Positions 26,086 to 36,600 of a stretch of DNA of 50,232 bases are shown in pieces. The stretch comes from Bacteroidales bacterium (GTDB taxonomy: Bacteria; Bacteroidota; Bacteroidia; Bacteroidales; UBA12077), in contig JAQIBH010000127.1 in NCBI GenBank assembly GCA_027859205.1, positions 1 to 50,232 on the forward strand, read 5' to 3'. Every line of letters starts with the position of its first letter. Position 1 is the stretch's first letter. Both the position numbers and the translations under genes were made by a program. A model generated the notes under the pieces. That model saw nothing but the letters and a program-made list of their open reading frames with translations, had not been told where the DNA came from and ran no database searches.

Positions 26086-27615
26086 ATGCACGAAAAAATA
26101 TTAATTTTAGATTTTGGATCGCAGTATACCCAATTGATTGCTAGAAGAGTACGTGAATTAAATATTTACTGTGAAATTCATCCTTTTAATAAAATACCGC
26201 AACTTGATTCTAAATTCAAAGGAGTAATATTATCAGGAAGTCCTTTTTCGGTAAGAGATAAAAATGCTCCGATTCCTGATTTAACAATGATTAAAAAATC
26301 ATTTCCTTTATTAGGTGTATGTTATGGTGCTCAATTTTTAGCTCATAATTATGGTGGTGAAGTGTTGCCTTCAGAACATCGTGAATACGGCAGAGCTCGA
26401 TTAAGCTATATAGATAAGAATGATAAACTAATGAAAGGATTTGAGTTAGATTCTCAAGTTTGGATGTCGCATGGCGATACAATAACAAAAATTCCTGAAA
26501 ATTATCAGATAATAACAAGTACAAACGATGTAAAATTTGGGGGTTTTAAAATAGCTGATGAAGATACGTATGGTATTCAGTTTCATCCGGAAGTTTATCA
26601 TACACTTCAAGGGAAAAGATTGTTAGAGAATTTTTTAGTTAATATTTGTGGATGTACACAAGATTGGACTCCATTTGCTTTTGCTGATGATACAGTGCAG
26701 GCATTAAAGGATCAATTAGGTGAGGACAAAGTAGTTCTTGGAATATCGGGAGGAGTTGATTCTTCTGTAGCTGCTGTGTTATTACACAAGGCTATTGGAA
26801 AAAACTTGACTTGTATTTTTGTAGATAACGGATTGTTGCGAAAAAATGAATTCGAGAAAGTTTTGGAAACGTACAATGATATGGGACTTAATGTAATTGG
26901 TGTTGATGCCAAGGAACAATTCCTGAGTCAGTTAAAAGATATTTCTGATCCTGAAGGAAAAAGAAAAGTAATAGGTAGAGTTTTTATAGAAATTTTTGAT
27001 CAGGAAGCACATAAAATTAAAGATGTTAAATGGCTTGCTCAGGGTACAATATATCCTGATGTTATAGAGTCAATTTCTGTAAATGGACCTTCAGCAACTA
27101 TTAAGTCTCACCATAATGTTGGTGGTTTGCCTGAAAAAATGAATCTTAAAATAGTTGAACCTTTAAAATTATTGTTTAAGGATGAAGTTCGCCGAGTAGG
27201 TGCTTCAATTAATATTAAAAGCGAATTACTACAAAGGCATCCGTTCCCAGGACCAGGATTGGCAATAAGAATTTTAGGAGATATAACTCACGAGAAAGTT
27301 AGAATACTACAAGAAGTTGACGATATTTATATCGAAGGAATGAAAAAAGCTGGTTTATATGATAAAGTTTGGCAGGCAGGGGCAATATTATTACCTGTTC
27401 AATCTGTAGGTGTAATGGGAGATGAACGTACTTATGAAAATGCTGTTGCGTTACGAGCAGTTTCTTCTACCGATGGAATGACTGCAGATTGGTCACATTT
27501 GCCCTATGAATTTTTGGCAGATATCTCAAACAAAATCATTAATAAAGTAAAAGGAATAAACAGAGTGGTATATGATATTAGTTCAAAACCACCAGCCACA
27601 ATAGAATGGGAATAA
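26086..27615 (+). CDS. guaA: GMP synthase (glutamine-hydrolysing)
   Basis: It converts XMP to GMP using ATP and glutamine. The 509-residue protein has the class I amidotransferase domain first ([12 protein letters not shown], nucleophile Cys in GVCYGAQ, and QFHPEVYHT with the catalytic His and Glu). The ATP pyrophosphatase domain follows with the PP-loop [13 protein letters not shown] at about residue 220, then the C-terminal dimerisation domain ending with the conserved KPPATIEWE. All catalytic residues are visible. It is monocistronic, with its own promoter and a 281-base downstream gap in which I see nothing. Confidence 0.98.
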   Translation: MHEKILILDFGSQYTQLIARRVRELNIYCEIHPFNKIPQLDSKFKGVILSGSPFSVRDKNAPIPDLTMIKKSFPLLGVCYGAQFLAHNYGGEVLPSEHREYGRARLSYIDKNDKLMKGFELDSQVWMSHGDTITKIPENYQIITSTNDVKFGGFKIADEDTYGIQFHPEVYHTLQGKRLLENFLVNICGCTQDWTPFAFADDTVQALKDQLGEDKVVLGISGGVDSSVAAVLLHKAIGKNLTCIFVDNGLLRKNEFEKVLETYNDMGLNVIGVDAKEQFLSQLKDISDPEGKRKVIGRVFIEIFDQEAHKIKDVKWLAQGTIYPDVIESISVNGPSATIKSHHNVGGLPEKMNLKIVEPLKLLFKDEVRRVGASINIKSELLQRHPFPGPGLAIRILGDITHEKVRILQEVDDIYIEGMKKAGLYDKVWQAGAILLPVQSVGVMGDERTYENAVALRAVSSTDGMTADWSHLPYEFLADISNKIINKVKGINRVVYDISSKPPATIEWE

Positions 27616-27896
27616 ATGAAGAATTATATAAAGTGAGTTTCTCCCTTTTTTTTTATTCTTGAATAAAATGGGTTTTAGCATGGGAACAACTATTATGCAA
27701 GCCTTTTGAAAATGTCCATTAAGAAATTTAAAAGATTTACAAAGAAATATTAAAAAAAATGCATCTGTAAATTTTTTTGATAGGAATTGGTTTGTAAGAA
27801 CTAATATAGCGACAAGGAATAAAATTAAGTATTCCTTTAATTTTTTTTAATAATTTACTATATTACACACATAAAATATTGGTTATCTTGAAATAA

Positions 27897-28313
27897 ATGC
27901 CTCCCAGAAAAATGGAAAATCTATATATCGAGTCAACAGAATTTACTCCTAAAATACTATTTGATTTAAAAAATCGAAAATTTGAATTGAAAGGTATTTC
28001 CAGACCAGAAGATGTTATCGCTTTTTACGAATCGATTAATTATAAAGTGGAAAAGTATGTAAATGAAGTTCTTGAAAAAGAAATTGATTTCTCGAATTTT
28101 AGCTTTAATTTAAAATTTGATTTAACATATATGAATTCAGCATCTTCAAAATATATATTGCATTTATTAGATCATTTTAAGAAAATATTTAATAAGGGAG
28201 CTAAAATTAATGTCAATTGGTATTATGATGATCTTGATGATCAGATATTTGAGGATGGAGAAGATTTGTCCGACGTTATTAGAATCCCTTTTAATTTAAT
28301 TCCAAGAAACTAA
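27897..28313 (+). CDS. SiaC-like (DUF1987) protein, paralog 1
   Basis: A 138-residue DUF1987 protein of the SiaC family. In Pseudomonas, SiaC is phosphorylated at Thr68 by SiaB and controls the cyclase SiaD. Family stretches here are FTPKILFDLKNRKFELKG, the YMNSASSKYIL helix start, and INVNWYYDD with the acidic DGEDLSDVI tail. At the position of the phosphorylated Thr this copy has Ser81 (MNSASSK), while the second paralog at 33146 has Thr68. ATG at 27912 (MENLYIES) is an equally good start. It stands just upstream of the protease gene without its partner kinase. Confidence 0.85.
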   Translation: MPPRKMENLYIESTEFTPKILFDLKNRKFELKGISRPEDVIAFYESINYKVEKYVNEVLEKEIDFSNFSFNLKFDLTYMNSASSKYILHLLDHFKKIFNKGAKINVNWYYDDLDDQIFEDGEDLSDVIRIPFNLIPRN

Positions 28314-28359
28314 ATTGGATTATAATTTGTTATATAAAAACAAATAAAATTTTTGTACT

Positions 28360-29964
28360 ATGACTAAGTTAAAAATCACTAAATATATCTTAATAATATT
28401 TCTATTTGTGGTTCCTATTAAATTGTTTTCACAATATCCAACTGAAGATATCTTTAAATTTAATAGAGCTTTAGGATACATAAATTCATATTATGTTGAT
28501 TCAATTAATTCAGAGCAAATAGTTGAAGATGCGATTATAAGTATTTTAAAGGATTTAGATCCTCATTCTGTTTATATTCCGGCCGATGAAGTTAAAGAAA
28601 TGAACCAACCTCTTGAAGGTAATTTCGATGGAATTGGAATCCAGTTTAATGTGCTAGATGATACGCTTTATGTGATATCTCCAATATCTGGAGGACCATC
28701 CGAAAAAGTTGGTATTAGAGCAGGCGATAGGATTATTGAGATAGATGATGAAAATGTAGCAATTATAAAAATAACTACAAAAGGTGTACGAGATAGATTG
28801 CTTGGTGAAAAAGGAACAAAAGTAAGAGTGGGAGTTAAAAGAAAGGGAGTTGAAGAAACTTTATATTTTACAATAATTCGTGATAAAATTCCTATTTATA
28901 GTGTTGACGCCGCATATTTGATTGATAATGACATTGCCTATATAAAAATTAATCGTTTTGCAATGACCACACTTGATGAATTTATAGAAAAAATGGAAGC
29001 ATTAAAAACACAAGGTGCAAAATCAATGATTTTGGATTTACGCGGTAATGGAGGTGGTTATTTAGATAAGGCGATTGACCTTGCAGATCAGTTTTTAGAA
29101 AAAGGACAATTAATTGTTTACACAAAAGGTCTTCAATCGGCTAAAACTGAAAGTCGTGCTTCTGGAAAAGGTGAATGGCTAGATGGGCATGTTCTTGTAT
29201 TAATAGATGAAGGTTCGGCTTCTGCAAGTGAAATTGTTTCTGGTGCTATTCAAGATTGGGATCGGGGAATTATTATTGGGCGTCGATCATTTGGTAAAGG
29301 TTTAGTTCAAAAACCTATGTTTTTACCCGATGGTTCAATGATGAGGTTAACTGTTGCCAGATATTATACTCCAACAGGTAGATTGATTCAAAAACCTTAT
29401 GAAAATGGAAAAGAAGAGTACGAAAAGGAATTGTATAATCGATATGAACATGGTGAGTTTTTAAATGAGGATAGCATTAATTTACCAGATTCATTAAAAT
29501 ATCAAACTTTAAAAAATAAGCGAATTGTTTATGGTGGTGGTGGTATAATGCCAGATATTTTTATTCCTTTAGATACGACTTCTGTTACAGGATTTTATAG
29601 TAAAATAATTAGGCAAGGAGTGCTAAACTCTTTTGTACTTGACTATATTGACAATAACAGGAAAAAGCTTAAATCTAATTACACAGACTTTGTTACTTTT
29701 AATAATAAATTTGAAGTAACAGAAAAGATTTTGGATGAACTGCTTAAATATGGGCTCAAAAACGATATTGAAACTACAGATGAAGAATTTGAAAAATCAA
29801 AGGATGACTTTAAATTAATAATCAAAGCACTAATAGCACGAGATTTATGGGACATGAGTGAGTATTATCAAATTGTAAATGCTCGAAATAAAGGATTTAA
29901 TAAAGCAGTTGAAATTATGCAAAATTGGGATGACTATCAAAAGAGGGTATTAAAAGCCCATTAA
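28360..29964 (+). CDS. S41 C-terminal processing protease (CtpA-like) with PDZ domain
   Basis: An exported serine protease of 534 residues. A signal peptide is visible (residues ~1-25, ending KLFSQ), followed by the N-terminal helical region, a PDZ domain at about 85-170 (GIGIQF and GIRAGDRIIEID), and the S41 catalytic core. The likely Ser-Lys dyad is S288 in GSASASE and K313 in RRSFGKG, 25 residues apart as in known CtpA/Prc enzymes. The ~130 residues after the core are a family-specific C-terminal helical region. It acts in the periplasm on C-termini of exported proteins; substrates are unknown here. Confidence 0.94.
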   Translation: MTKLKITKYILIIFLFVVPIKLFSQYPTEDIFKFNRALGYINSYYVDSINSEQIVEDAIISILKDLDPHSVYIPADEVKEMNQPLEGNFDGIGIQFNVLDDTLYVISPISGGPSEKVGIRAGDRIIEIDDENVAIIKITTKGVRDRLLGEKGTKVRVGVKRKGVEETLYFTIIRDKIPIYSVDAAYLIDNDIAYIKINRFAMTTLDEFIEKMEALKTQGAKSMILDLRGNGGGYLDKAIDLADQFLEKGQLIVYTKGLQSAKTESRASGKGEWLDGHVLVLIDEGSASASEIVSGAIQDWDRGIIIGRRSFGKGLVQKPMFLPDGSMMRLTVARYYTPTGRLIQKPYENGKEEYEKELYNRYEHGEFLNEDSINLPDSLKYQTLKNKRIVYGGGGIMPDIFIPLDTTSVTGFYSKIIRQGVLNSFVLDYIDNNRKKLKSNYTDFVTFNNKFEVTEKILDELLKYGLKNDIETTDEEFEKSKDDFKLIIKALIARDLWDMSEYYQIVNARNKGFNKAVEIMQNWDDYQKRVLKAH

Positions 29965-29990
29965 TATGAAAATATTTATAACAATAGGGA

Positions 29991-29998
29991 TATATTTG
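29991..29998 (+). promoter_or_regulatory. Candidate -7 box for pnuC
   Basis: TATATTTG, a perfect TAnnTTTG box 23 bases before the pnuC start. No convincing -33 element at the expected distance. No thiamine (TPP) or other riboswitch is seen in this short leader. Confidence 0.4.
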
Positions 29999-30020
29999 CA
30001 GCGTTTAAAAAATATGTAAA

Positions 30021-30617
30021 ATGTTGCAGCAAATTATACTTTGGATCAGCAATAATTATATTGAATTACTTGGCTTAATTTTCGGATTACTTTACATTGT
30101 TCTTTCAATTAAACAAAATATTTGGTGTTGGCCAATTGGTTTTATTACCTCAGCCTTGTATGTTTATGTGTTTTTAGTTACTAAGTTTTATGCCGATATG
30201 GGATTACAGGTATATTATCTTTTAGTAAGCATTTATGGATGGTATAATTGGATGTTTGGTGCAAGAAGTAAGATACAGGACGATCTAAAAATATCAAAGA
30301 TTAACCTGAAATTAGGAATTAATTTGATAATAGTAACAATACTATTATTTGGAGTAATAGCTTTCATTCTAGTAAATTACACTGATTCTGAAATACCATA
30401 TTGGGATTCTTTTACAACAGCTGCCAGCTTCGTCGCAACGTGGATGCTCGCTAAGAAAATTATTGAACATTGGATAATCTGGGTTGTTGTTGATTTAGTT
30501 TCATTAAGCTTATATATTTATAAAGGATTGTATCCAACAGTTATATTATTTGCAGTTTATACGATATTAGCAATTTTGGGTTTTATCGAATGGAAAAAAG
30601 AATTAAAAAAAGTATAA
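30021..30617 (+). CDS. pnuC: Nicotinamide riboside transporter PnuC
   Basis: A 198-residue inner-membrane protein with about seven hydrophobic helices. The PnuC signature is seen in NIWCWPIGFITSALYV and in YYLLVSIYGWYNW, the Trp-rich substrate pore. PnuC moves vitamin-like nucleosides (nicotinamide riboside, in some relatives thiamine) by facilitated diffusion, trapped by a kinase. The next gene, a NadR-type kinase, overlaps it by 28 bases. This supports nicotinamide riboside as substrate rather than thiamine, as does the lack of a TPP riboswitch or TonB receptor here. Confidence 0.93.
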   Translation: MLQQIILWISNNYIELLGLIFGLLYIVLSIKQNIWCWPIGFITSALYVYVFLVTKFYADMGLQVYYLLVSIYGWYNWMFGARSKIQDDLKISKINLKLGINLIIVTILLFGVIAFILVNYTDSEIPYWDSFTTAASFVATWMLAKKIIEHWIIWVVVDLVSLSLYIYKGLYPTVILFAVYTILAILGFIEWKKELKKV

Positions 30618-31135
30618 AGCGTATAGTTTTAATAGGTGCAGAATCGACAGGGAAAACTGAACTGGCAGAAAGTTTGTCTAAGCATTTTTTTACTGTTTTT
30701 GTTCCTGAATATGCACGTGAGTATATTGAAAAGCTTAATGCTGATTATACATACAATGATGTAGAACATATTGCAAAAAAACAGATAGAACTTGAAAATG
30801 AAAATTATCAAAAAGCCAATAAAATATTATTTTACGATACATATTTAATAATCACAAAGGTTTGGTTTAAAATGGTATATAATAAAATACCAAATTGGAT
30901 AAATAAAAAAATAGAAGATAACAATATTGATTTATTTTTGTTATGTAGTAACGATATTCCATGGATTTCTGACCCTGTAAGAGAAAACGGGGGAGAAATG
31001 AGAGATAAATTATTTGAAATATATAAAAAAGAATTAAATCAATACAATTGTAAATTCAAAATTGTAACAGGAACAGGGGAAGACCGTTTCAATAATGCAT
31101 TAAAATTAGTAAATGAATTTTTAGATTTAAAATAA
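30590..31135 (+). CDS. NadR-like AAA ATPase / ribosylnicotinamide kinase
   Basis: A 181-residue P-loop kinase of the NadR C-terminal type, which phosphorylates nicotinamide riboside to trap it as NMN. Walker A is GAESTGKTEL (about residues 16-25), followed by EYAREYIE and the LFYDTYLI strand, which are the typical substrate-binding stretches. The adenylyltransferase domain of full NadR is absent. Its start lies inside the end of pnuC, which implies translational coupling of uptake and trapping. Confidence 0.9.
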   Translation: MEKRIKKSIKRIVLIGAESTGKTELAESLSKHFFTVFVPEYAREYIEKLNADYTYNDVEHIAKKQIELENENYQKANKILFYDTYLIITKVWFKMVYNKIPNWINKKIEDNNIDLFLLCSNDIPWISDPVRENGGEMRDKLFEIYKKELNQYNCKFKIVTGTGEDRFNNALKLVNEFLDLK

Positions 31136-31142
31136 AAACATA

Positions 31143-32315
31143 GTGGATAGTAGTAGTAGTAAATTTAAAATGGTTGCTAAAACTTTTCGAGGATTAGAAA
31201 ATGTTCTTTATAAGGAACTAAAGCAATTAGGTGCGACCGATTTAGAGCTAGGAAATAGAATGGTTGAATTTACTGGCGACAAAGAATTTATGTATAGAGC
31301 AAATTTTCATCTTAGAACAGCATTAAGAATCTTGAAACCTATTGCAGAGTTTAAAGTGAAAGATGATACGCAATTATATAACAAAATACAATCTATTGAT
31401 TGGAGTACTTATTTTGATTTAGAAAATACATTTTCTATTGATAGTGTAATTTTTTCTGATCATTTTTCACATTCTAATTTTGTAACTCAAAGAGTTAAAG
31501 ATGCAATAGCTGATCAATTTCGGGAAAAATTCCAAAAAAGACCCTATGTGGATATTGAAGATCCTGATATTAAAATAGGAATACATATTTCACATGATTT
31601 ATGTACAGTTTCTTTAGATAGTTCGGGCGATTCATTACACAAAAGGGGATATAGACAAATAACAAACAAAGCGCCATTAAATGAAGTACTTGCAGCCGGA
31701 ATGATTCTTCTATCAGGTTGGGATAAAAAAAGTACATTTATAGATCCGATGTGTGGTTCTGGCACTTTAATTATAGAAGCAGCCTTGATGGCCAATAATA
31801 TTCCTCCAGGTATTTACAGAAAAAAATTCGGCTTCGAAACATGGAAAGATTTTGATAATGAGTTGTTAGAAAATATTTACGAAGAGGATAATGTGGAACC
31901 TAACCCTGAAGTAAAAGTTATAGGCTCTGATATTTCTGAAATAGCTATTAGAATTGCTCAAGAGAATATATCAAACGCTGGCCTTAAAAGGAAAATAGAG
32001 ATTAAAGTTGATCCAATTGAAAACTTTACTCCTCCAAATACAGAAAATGGTATTGTTGTTACAAATCCTCCATATGGAGAGAGAATTAAGATAAATGAAA
32101 TTAATGCCTTTTATAAATCATTAGGCGATAATTTTAAAACAAAGTATAAAGGATTTGAAATATGGTTACTGAGTAATAATAATGATGCAATAAAACGTGT
32201 TGGATTACATCCGTCTAGTAGAGTTACGCTTTTTAATGGTGCTTTGGAATGTAAATTTCTGAATTATTCTATCTATGAAGGAAGTAAAAAGACTAAAAAT
32301 AAGAATACAGAATAG
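31143..32315 (+). CDS. THUMP-domain class I rRNA (guanine-N2) methyltransferase, RlmL/YpsC-like
   Basis: A 390-residue RNA methyltransferase. It has an N-terminal THUMP domain (about residues 10-160, starting MVAKTFRGLENVLYKEL) and a Rossmann methyltransferase core with SAM motif DPMCGSGTLIIEAA and catalytic NPPYGERI. This is the arrangement of the N-terminal half of RlmL and of YpsC, which methylate 23S rRNA guanines; the exact target is inference. The start is GTG at 31143 or ATG at 31170, the second giving the usual N-terminus. It is seven bases after the kinase gene, so it may share its transcript. Confidence 0.92.
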   Translation: MDSSSSKFKMVAKTFRGLENVLYKELKQLGATDLELGNRMVEFTGDKEFMYRANFHLRTALRILKPIAEFKVKDDTQLYNKIQSIDWSTYFDLENTFSIDSVIFSDHFSHSNFVTQRVKDAIADQFREKFQKRPYVDIEDPDIKIGIHISHDLCTVSLDSSGDSLHKRGYRQITNKAPLNEVLAAGMILLSGWDKKSTFIDPMCGSGTLIIEAALMANNIPPGIYRKKFGFETWKDFDNELLENIYEEDNVEPNPEVKVIGSDISEIAIRIAQENISNAGLKRKIEIKVDPIENFTPPNTENGIVVTNPPYGERIKINEINAFYKSLGDNFKTKYKGFEIWLLSNNNDAIKRVGLHPSSRVTLFNGALECKFLNYSIYEGSKKTKNKNTE

Positions 32316-32569
32316 ACGTTTATATATGAAATAGCATCATTCATATAATTATTTGGTACGATTAAAAAAAAAATTTTGATACAAGTTTTAACTTGACTAT
32401 TTTTAATAAGAAAATTAGAGTACAAATATTTATATTAATTAGTCTATTCAAGTTTTTAAAACTTTAATTGATTAAGTATTTATTTAATCAATTACTAACA
32501 ATATTTGTTTTAAGGTGAAAAAAGTTTTAAATTTATACGACTTGATAAGATATAAACTGTAAAGCCTTT

Positions 32570-33115
32570 ATGAGCTTTAATATTGACGAGCGTTATAAGA
32601 AATTGAACAAAGGGGAGGTGCTTCTTGCTTATAAAGGGAGCATAAGTGCCGAACTTATTACTAATGTGCTTGGTGTGGTAGAATCAAAGCTAGATCATGT
32701 AATTGATAAATCTATTACTAAAAAGAAAATTTACAATATACTTGTTGAAAGTTTACAAAATCTATATCATCATGTTGACGATTTACCAGATATAATTAAC
32801 GAAAGTATGGACATACATTTCGGAATTTTTGTAATATCTAAAGTGGATGAAACTTACCAGATTAGAACTGGAAATTTTATAAAAAACGATAAAATTCAAA
32901 AATTAAGGGAACGATTAGAGAAAATTAAGTCATTAACTAAGGAAGAATTAAAAGACTTGTATAAATTTGTTTTAAATAATCAAAAATTTTCTGACAAAGG
33001 TGGTGGTGGACTTGGTTTAATTGATATAGCAAGAAGGACCGAAGGAAGAATTGAATTCGAATTCGATAATTTTGATGATGATTATTCATTCTTTAGTTTA
33101 AATATTACAATATAA
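32570..33115 (+). CDS. SiaB-family protein kinase
   Basis: A 181-residue SiaB-type protein, a GHKL-like kinase that in Pseudomonas phosphorylates the DUF1987 protein SiaC. The ATP-binding features are weak but visible: an N-box-like LVESLQNLYHHVDD helix and the glycine-rich GGGGLGLIDIARRT near residue 145. Compared with RsbW-type kinases the fold has a family-specific N-terminal strand (EVLLAYKGSIS). The gene is followed 30 bases later by a SiaC-like gene, the natural substrate. No SiaA phosphatase or SiaD diguanylate cyclase is present in the window. Confidence 0.88.
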   Translation: MSFNIDERYKKLNKGEVLLAYKGSISAELITNVLGVVESKLDHVIDKSITKKKIYNILVESLQNLYHHVDDLPDIINESMDIHFGIFVISKVDETYQIRTGNFIKNDKIQKLRERLEKIKSLTKEELKDLYKFVLNNQKFSDKGGGGLGLIDIARRTEGRIEFEFDNFDDDYSFFSLNITI

Positions 33116-33145
33116 TAACATTAGAAACTTTAATAAAGTAATAAT

Positions 33146-33526
33146 ATGGAATCAATTTCAATAGAAGGAACACCAAAAACTCCAACTGTAAATTTTGATG
33201 CTACAACCGGAAAAATTGAGATTAAAGGAAGATCAATTCCAGAAAACTCAATTGAATTTTATCGTCCGTTAGTGGAATGGTTAGAAGAATATTCTAGCGA
33301 ACCTCAAAAATTAACTAGTGTTAATATACAGTTAGAATATTTTAATACCAGCTCTTCAAAATGTATTTTAGATGTTTTCAAGAAATTAGAAGCAATTAAA
33401 AAAGCGCGTAATGAAGTTATTATTAACTGGTATTACGAAGAAGATGATGAAGATATGCTTGAAGCAGGAGAGGATTATGAATCTATAATCCGGATTCCAT
33501 TTAAAATGATTGAAGTCGTTGATTAA
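33146..33526 (+). CDS. SiaC-like (DUF1987) protein, paralog 2
   Basis: A 126-residue DUF1987/SiaC protein directly after the SiaB-like kinase, its probable kinase. Thr68 lies in LEYFNTSSSKCIL, the same number and context as the phosphorylated Thr of Pseudomonas SiaC. The C-terminus has the family INWYYEEDDEDM acidic stretch and IIRIPF. It differs from paralog 1 at 27897, where that Thr is Ser. The two hairpins downstream probably end this operon. The downstream target is unknown because no diguanylate cyclase is nearby. Confidence 0.9.
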   Translation: MESISIEGTPKTPTVNFDATTGKIEIKGRSIPENSIEFYRPLVEWLEEYSSEPQKLTSVNIQLEYFNTSSSKCILDVFKKLEAIKKARNEVIINWYYEEDDEDMLEAGEDYESIIRIPFKMIEVVD

Positions 33527-33550
33527 ATTATTTTAATTCTAAAATATTAA

Positions 33551-33576
33551 AAGCCATAGATTTTTTTCTATAGCTT
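33551..33576 (-). terminator. Hairpin in the convergent gap, - strand
   Basis: AAGCCATAG (33551-33559) pairs with CTATAGCTT (33568-33576). The one non-Watson-Crick pair is a G-U wobble only on the - strand. It supports termination of the ABC transporter operon. Confidence 0.45.
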
Positions 33577-33594
33577 ATAAAAATATTAAATTTT

Positions 33595-33621
33595 ACCCAT
33601 CAAATTATTTATTTGATGGGT
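33595..33621. terminator. Bidirectional terminator between siaC and ABC transporter
   Basis: ACCCATCAAAT (33595-33605) pairs perfectly with ATTTGATGGGT (33611-33621) around five bases. T-rich sequence follows on the + strand and A-rich precedes it, so it can serve both convergent operons. Confidence 0.75.
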
Positions 33622-33628
33622 ATTTTAT

Positions 33629-36600
33629 TTAACTTTTTTTAAATTTTGTTTGTTCAAAATAGTCCAGAATTCTTCTTAATAGTCTGAAGTAAAGTATTAT
33701 ATATAAGAATATTGTCATCACCCAAATAACAATAATATTAACCCAAAAAGTACTATATAAATTACCGAAGAATTGCTTTCTAGGAGCATAAAAATGTGCT
33801 TTTATTATTTTATTATGGGGATCAAGAAAAATAGGATCTATTTTCTGAAAAAGTTCTCCTTTAAATTCAATTATTCTATCAATTTCATTAGAATTACGTA
33901 TTAAATCAGCCAAATTATCATTATAGTATTCTCGTTTTAAAGTCAAGAATTCTTCACGATCTTCAGGGGTTTTTTGAAGATTAGAAATTAAATTATCTTT
34001 TAAGCCATTTGCTTTGTTATACAGTTTAATATAATACCTATTTAATGTATTTAAATATTTGTTTAACTCAGCGAGCGTTTCCTCATCAATTTTATCGTGA
34101 TACAGTTTATCCAAATCTTTAAATTTCACAATACGCCCCGACTCAGAACGAAGCTCTTTTTGTATTTCATTTCTTAATAATTCAAGTTTCTCATTGAGCT
34201 CATCAACCCTTTCAGAATCATTAATATTTCGTTCAATAAACGAAATACTATTATTTAAAGTTCTTATCCAGTAGTTCTTCTTAAAGTCTGAAATGCTCAT
34301 CGCTTTATCATATGGATAGAACTGTTCTTCGTATTTATTTTCTTTATACTGATAAACAGCTAAGGCTTCATAAGCCCAACGTGCAGTTATTATCTCCCCG
34401 TAAAAAGGAATATTTCTAGGATTTGAAATATTTGGATTTAATTTTTCAAACTTAACAATAACTCCACTTAAAATTAATTGAGGTATAACTAAGAAAGGGA
34501 TCAAAATGTAAATCGTAATTACAGTTTTAAAACTATCAGATATTAATAATCCCATTATATTTGCTGCACACCATGTGCTAAAAAGAACAAGCCAATATTC
34601 AAAATACATTCCCCTTATTTCCATTATTGAGTTACCAATTACAACAAATAAAAAGGCTTGTATTGCCGATAATGAAAATTGAACTGCAATTTTTGAGAAT
34701 AAATAACTTGCCCAACTTAAATTAAGAAATTTTTCTCTTTTTAGGATTTTTTTGTCTTTTATAATTTCTTCGGCACTAACAGTTAATCCAATAAATAAAC
34801 CAACAATTACCGACATAAAAATATATACAGGAAGATTACTATTCTTACTTAAAGTATATCCAATTTCATTGCTAACGTTAATGTTATAGTATTTAATGAT
34901 ATAAGCAAGTAAAAATGCCAATAATGGAGCTTCAAGAAAGTTAATTATCAGATATTGAGTATTTGCAAGTTTGGATAAAACATCTCTTTTTACAAATACT
35001 AAGAATTGCTTAAATTTATTTGGTGTTTTAAATGATATCTCAGGGACGGTTCTATCTGGTGTAGATAATTTATTGTTTGAAACATCTTTGGGTTCCTGCT
35101 TTTTTTGATCTTCAAAGCTTAATCTCCACTCAATGGGTGCTATTTTCCTATCTGGAGTAAAATTACCATATTCATCCAGAACCTTTGTTTCGATAATATT
35201 AAATATTTGTTCTGGGGTTACATTACCACAGCAATGGCATTCACTTTCACTCCAGTTAGCATGTTGCATGCTAGATTTAAAATATATTATCGAGTCAATT
35301 GGGTCGCCGTTGTAAATTAAATATCCTCCATTATCAAGAATTAGTAACTTATCAAACATTTTAAAAATATCGGATGAAGGCTGATGTATAACAACAAATA
35401 CTAATTTACCTTTTAATGTTAATTCTTTAAGTAAGTCAAGAATGTTTTCAGAATCTCGAGACGAAAGTCCGGATGTTGGTTCATCAAGGAATAAAACAGC
35501 AGGTTCTCGAATTAATTCTAATGCAATATTTAATCTTTTTCTTTGTCCTCCACTAATTTTTTTATTTAACGGACTACCTACTTCGATATCTCGGATTTCG
35601 AATAAACCAAGATTTTCTAAAACATCTAGAACCGTGCTTTGCAACTTTTCTTCTGAATAATTATCAAAGCAAAGTTTTGCATTATAATAAAGATTTTGAT
35701 AAACAGTTAATTCTTCTATTAAAAGATCATCTTGGGATACATGTCCAATTAATCCCTCTATTTCATCTTTTTCGGTATGAATATTTATTCCATTTATTAA
35801 AACTTCACCTGATGTAGGAGGTGAGCTACCATTTAATACATTAAGCAAAGTAGATTTCCCTGCACCACTAGCACCCATAATACCTACTAATTTGCCCGAT
35901 TCTTCGGTAAAACTCATAGAATGAAGTCCTATACCCCCTGATTTAAATTGGTAACCAATTTCTCTTGAGTCAAATACAATTCTTGATTTTATTCTATCAA
36001 CGTTATACTGGCTAATAATATCGCCGTAATAAATTGGTTTTATTTTTGGATTTCGAATTGAAGCACCATTATTTAAAACATATACTTTTTCTTGTTCGAG
36101 TAATTGTCCATTTAAATAAAGTTCACTCTTACCAATGTATTTTATATAATACATATTAGCAGATGCAACTGCAAGAACTCTTAATTGTCCTGCTAATAAT
36201 GAGTTTGCCATGTGATAAATATTCTCATGCTTAAAACTCTCATTATTATCAATAATTAAAAGCTTTTTGGTATCAGGTAGTTTATCTTCTCCAAAGAAAA
36301 CAAAATTCTCAATTTCTTGGTATTCATCTTGTTGAATGTAAAAACTATCAGCAACTGTAGTAATAAAATCCATTTCTTGCTCAGTAATTTCTCCTCCAGA
36401 TTTTATAAATTCGAGAAGTTGTACAAGAACAACATTTTTTTGTCTTTGAGTAAGTTCTTCATTAATCTGAGTGCAAATTTTAAGAAGGCGAACAGAGCTT
36501 GAAGAGAATCGCTTTTTTCGCTTGCTTTTTTCGCTTAATTTTTCTTGATGAATGGAATAATAATCGTTAAAAACTTTCAAATAAGTTTTTACTGTATCTT

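Noticed and set aside
29965-30020. Thiamine (TPP) riboswitch before pnuC
   Set aside because: The leader is only ~20-50 bases and lacks the conserved CTGAGA-type elements.
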